DNA of 64,000 nucleotides from Rhodospirillales bacterium (GTDB lineage: Bacteria > Pseudomonadota > Alphaproteobacteria > Rhodospirillales > Casp-alpha2): the NCBI GenBank assembly GCA_017640505.1, contig JAEPQO010000001.1, positions 1,876,625 through 1,940,624 of the forward strand, given 5' to 3'. Positions 61,599 to 64,000 of the stretch are shown in pieces. Both the position numbers and the translations under genes were made by a program. The notes beneath the pieces are model-generated. The model saw only the letters and a list, made by a program, of their open reading frames with translations. It searched no databases and had not been told where the DNA came from. Each line of letters begins with the position of its first letter. The stretch's first letter is position 1.

Positions 61599-62489
61599 TT
61601 GACGATCAACTCGATGACCGGTTTTGCCCGTGCGACGGGTGCGTATGGAGCGTGGTCCTGGACCTGGGAACTCAAAAGCGTCAACGCCAAGGGATTGGAC
61701 GTGCGCCTCCGGTTGCCGATGGGGTTCGATGGTTTCGAAACACAGGCGCGGGCGCAGCTTTCCAAACTGTTCAGCCGAGGCAATATATCCGCGGGACTGA
61801 TGTTGAAGCAGACCGAGGCCGGCGGCGGATACCGAATTAACGAGGAACATTTGGCCACGTTGCTCGCGGCGGCAGCCGATCTTCGTGCAAAGACGCCGGA
61901 CACGTCACCGATGGACGTCGAAGGCCTGTTGGGACTTCGCGGGGTGATCGAGGCCGTTGAAGACGACGTCGATGAAGATGCACGGGAGGCACTCGATCAC
62001 GCATTGCTCACGTCTCTCGACGAAGCCGCTCGGCAGCTTGCGGCGGTTCGCAATGAAGAGGGCGGGCGTCTTCAGGCGGTGCTTGCGGATTTCGTCGCGT
62101 CCCTGGAAGATTTGTGCGGGCAGGCGCAGGCCGCCGCGGAAACGCAGGGCGATGCGATACGTGCCCGGATGCAGGAACAACTCGCGATGATTCTCGAGGA
62201 AACATCAGCGGTTGATCCCGGGCGTCTCGAGCAGGAAATCGCACTGCTGATGACCAAGGCCGATATCCGCGAAGAACTGGACCGGTTGGCGGCGCACATC
62301 GCTTCGGTAAGCGAATTGTTGTTGGCTGGCGGCGCCATCGGACGGCGTCTCGACTTTCTTTGCCAGGAGTTGAACCGGGAAGCCAATACAATATGCTCGA
62401 AGGCGACACAGACGGCATTAACGCGTATCGGCCTCGAGATGAAGGCGACAATCGAACAGTTCCGCGAGCAGGTTCAGAACATTGAGTGA
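61599..62489 (+). CDS. yicC: YicC family endoribonuclease
   Basis: A 296-residue protein of the YicC/YloC family, recently linked to RNA cleavage. It starts INSMTGFARATG, the near-invariant family N-terminus, which fixes the TTG at 61599 (AAAGGA upstream) over the ATG five codons later. The C-terminal part (LAAHIASVSELLLAGGAIGRRLDFLCQELNREANTICSKA) is the conserved DUF1732 region. Its stop overlaps the gmk start by 8 bp. Confidence 0.92.
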   Translation: MTINSMTGFARATGAYGAWSWTWELKSVNAKGLDVRLRLPMGFDGFETQARAQLSKLFSRGNISAGLMLKQTEAGGGYRINEEHLATLLAAAADLRAKTPDTSPMDVEGLLGLRGVIEAVEDDVDEDAREALDHALLTSLDEAARQLAAVRNEEGGRLQAVLADFVASLEDLCGQAQAAAETQGDAIRARMQEQLAMILEETSAVDPGRLEQEIALLMTKADIREELDRLAAHIASVSELLLAGGAIGRRLDFLCQELNREANTICSKATQTALTRIGLEMKATIEQFREQVQNIE

Positions 62490-63135
62490 TCAGAAATCCG
62501 AAAAAATCCATATCACGCGCCGCGGCCTGATGCTGGTACTGTCATCGCCTTCAGGGGCCGGTAAATCCACCATTTCGCGCGCTCTGCTGGCAAAGCATCC
62601 GGACCTGACGATGTCTGTGTCGGCGACGACGCGGCCGATGCGCCCGGGCGAGGTCGATGGCAAGGATTATTACTTCATCGACACCGAGAAGTTCCAGGCG
62701 ATGGTGGCTGCGGGCGAGTTCCTGGAACATGCCAAGGTGTTCGACAATTACTACGGCACGCCGCGAGGACCTGTTGAAGAGGCGCTCAGGGCCGGCAAGG
62801 ACGTGTTGTTCGATGTCGATTGGCAAGGCACTCAGCAACTGCGCCAGAATGCCCGCGACGACCTCGCCAGCATCTTTATCCTGCCGCCGTCGGTCGAGGA
62901 ACTCGAGCGCCGCCTGTATGCGCGCGCGCAGGATCCCGAGGACGTCGTCAAACGCCGCATGGCCAAGGCGACATCCGAAATGAGCCACTGGGCGGAATAT
63001 GACTACATCATCGTCAACCAGGATATTCCGCAAAGCGTCGCTGAAGCCGAGGCGATCCTCGATGCGGAGAGGCTTAAACGCGAGCGCCGCATTGGCATCG
63101 CGGAATGGCTGCGCGGCATGGGCGTCGGTCAGTAG
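62482..63135 (+). CDS. gmk: Guanylate kinase
   Basis: A 217-residue enzyme that phosphorylates GMP to GDP. It has the P-loop SSPSGAGKSTIS, the GMP-site region VSATTRPMRPGEVDGKDYYF, the FLEHAKVFDNYYGTP stretch, and IFILPPSVEELERRL. The TTG at 62482, within the yicC end, gives an N-terminal leader IHITRRGLMLVLSS that is typical of alphaproteobacterial Gmk; a Met at residue 17 is a less likely start. It is translationally coupled to yicC. Confidence 0.94.
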   Translation: MSDQKSEKIHITRRGLMLVLSSPSGAGKSTISRALLAKHPDLTMSVSATTRPMRPGEVDGKDYYFIDTEKFQAMVAAGEFLEHAKVFDNYYGTPRGPVEEALRAGKDVLFDVDWQGTQQLRQNARDDLASIFILPPSVEELERRLYARAQDPEDVVKRRMAKATSEMSHWAEYDYIIVNQDIPQSVAEAEAILDAERLKRERRIGIAEWLRGMGVGQ

Positions 63136-63948
63136 TCAAATCATTCGCGCGAGCGCGCAGAATTCCTCAACGGTCAATTGCTCGGCGCGGCGTTGTGGAT
63201 CGATGCCGGCATCCGCGGGATTGATACCGAGCGACTTCAGCGAGCTTCTGAGCATCTTCCGGCGTTGACCGAATGCGGCCTGCGTGACGCGCTCCAGTTT
63301 CGGCAGTTCGGCCTCCGCTAACGGTGTCTTGCGGGGAATGACCTCGATGACGGCCGACATGACCTTGGGTGGCGGCGTAAAAGCGCGTTTGTCTACGTTG
63401 AAGAGAATATGGGCCTCGCAAAGCCACTGAGTCAGGATCGCGAGACGGCCGTATGCATCGCTGCCTGGAGGGGCCGCAACGCGTTCGGCGACCTCTTTCT
63501 GGAACATCAAGACCATCCGTTCGATGCCGTCGAGATCGTTCAGCCACTTGATCAGCAGCGCCGTGCCGACGTTGTAGGGAAGATTCGAAATAATGATCGT
63601 AGGCCGTGGTGCCATCTCTGACAGCGTCACCTTCATGGCGTCGGCTTCATGGAGGACGAGGATGTCCGGATAAACGCTCCGGAGTTCGATGAGTGCGTCG
63701 ATGCAGCGCTGATCGCGTTCGATGACGGAAAGGGATGCAGGCGCCTGCGCCAGGATTGAGCGCGTCAGGCCGCCCGGCCCGGGGCCGATTTCGACAACAT
63801 GCTTGCCGTTCAGATCCCCTGCGGCCCGCGCAATTCTGTCGGTCAGATTGGTATCCAGCAGAAAGTGCTGTCCGAGTGACTTCTTGGCGCCCAGCCCATA
63901 TGTCTTGATGACATCGCGTAGCGCGGGCAGGTGCGGCCGGGCGGTCAT
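63136..63948 (-). CDS. rsmA: 16S rRNA dimethyladenosine transferase
   Basis: A 270-residue methyltransferase (KsgA) that dimethylates two adjacent adenosines near the 3' end of 16S rRNA. It has KKSLGQHFLLD at the start, the SAM motif VVEIGPGPGGLTRSIL, the catalytic NLPYNVGTALL, and the C-terminal AFGQRRKMLRSSLKSL. It is convergent with gmk and abuts its stop. Its start lies two bases from the end of a minus-strand frame that is probably pdxA, the usual partner. Confidence 0.96.
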   Translation of the reverse strand: MTARPHLPALRDVIKTYGLGAKKSLGQHFLLDTNLTDRIARAAGDLNGKHVVEIGPGPGGLTRSILAQAPASLSVIERDQRCIDALIELRSVYPDILVLHEADAMKVTLSEMAPRPTIIISNLPYNVGTALLIKWLNDLDGIERMVLMFQKEVAERVAAPPGSDAYGRLAILTQWLCEAHILFNVDKRAFTPPPKVMSAVIEVIPRKTPLAEAELPKLERVTQAAFGQRRKMLRSSLKSLGINPADAGIDPQRRAEQLTVEEFCALARMI

Positions 63949-64000
63949 TTATCCGGCCCGCCGCGCCTGGCGGCAGGCGCTTATTTCCGTCGCCATCTTT
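63949..64000 (-). CDS. pdxA: C-terminal end of a gene, probably pdxA
   Basis: Sixteen codons are visible, reading KMATEISACRQARRAG and then a TAA at 63951-63949, next to the rsmA ATG. The spacing and the pdxA-rsmA order found in many proteobacteria suggest 4-hydroxythreonine-4-phosphate dehydrogenase of vitamin B6 synthesis. The residues alone are too few to prove it. Confidence 0.4.
   Translation of the reverse strand, partial: KMATEISACRQARRAG

Noticed and set aside
1-64000. Search by eye for tRNA, rRNA, CRISPR, insertion sequence and prophage features
   Set aside because: No cloverleaf, repeat-spacer array, transposase or phage gene was recognised in any gap.

Overview
The window is about 62 percent GC, densely packed with intact genes, and fits an alphaproteobacterium of the Rhodospirillales type. 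The main reasons are the housekeeping order (rpsF-rpsR-DUF2232-rplI-dnaB-alr; fabD-fabG-acpP-fabF-mltG; yicC-gmk next to rsmA), a serC leader RNA of the alphaproteobacterial kind before serC-serA, and a REP-like GC-rich palindrome. I cannot name a genus. I found no rRNA, tRNA, insertion sequence, phage gene or CRISPR array. At least five genes appear to start with TTG.

Region 1 (1-9148) is a catabolic uptake region: a truncated TRAP solute-binding gene, a divergent FadR-type GntR regulator, a GAF protein, a gamma-glutamyltransferase-family enzyme, a metallo-beta-lactamase-fold hydrolase, a UTRA-type GntR regulator and a complete TctC-TctB-TctA transporter. The substrate cannot be read from the sequence. 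Two perfect 15-bp palindromes lie between the TRAP gene and the first regulator.

Region 2 (9149-26917) holds serC-serA with its leader RNA; a 1-Cys peroxiredoxin with a strong terminator; metA behind an uncharacterised P-loop protein; a five-gene tungsten aldehyde oxidoreductase operon (four-cluster ferredoxin, AOR, FAD reductase, MoaD-like protein, His-rich small protein); a VOC protein; the yfgM-bamB-der operon; a small lipoprotein; a Sel1 protein; a HAD hydrolase; and a glutamine amidotransferase.

Region 3 (26919-33732) contains single genes: MarC, a lipase-like hydrolase, an iron alcohol dehydrogenase, a FecR-domain protein, a glutamine-synthetase homologue, and a TPR protein with a glycosyltransferase-like C-terminus.

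Region 4 (33704-42695) is a complete 2-aminoethylphosphonate uptake and degradation locus. An ABC importer (phnS2-phnT2-phnU2) brings the compound in. PhnW, PhnY and PhnA convert it through phosphonoacetaldehyde and phosphonoacetate to acetate and phosphate. A DeoR-family regulator is divergent from the transporter genes.

Region 5 (42710-64000) is core metabolism and information processing: an SDR, purF, cvpA and radA; a glutathione-transferase-like gene; mlaF-mlaE-alr-dnaB; the rplI-DUF2232-rpsR-rpsF ribosomal operon with a visible promoter and leader hairpin; an SDR and a CBS protein; the fatty-acid synthesis cluster fabD-fabG-acpP-fabF followed by mltG; an SDR; yicC and gmk; rsmA; and the probable last codons of pdxA at the right edge.
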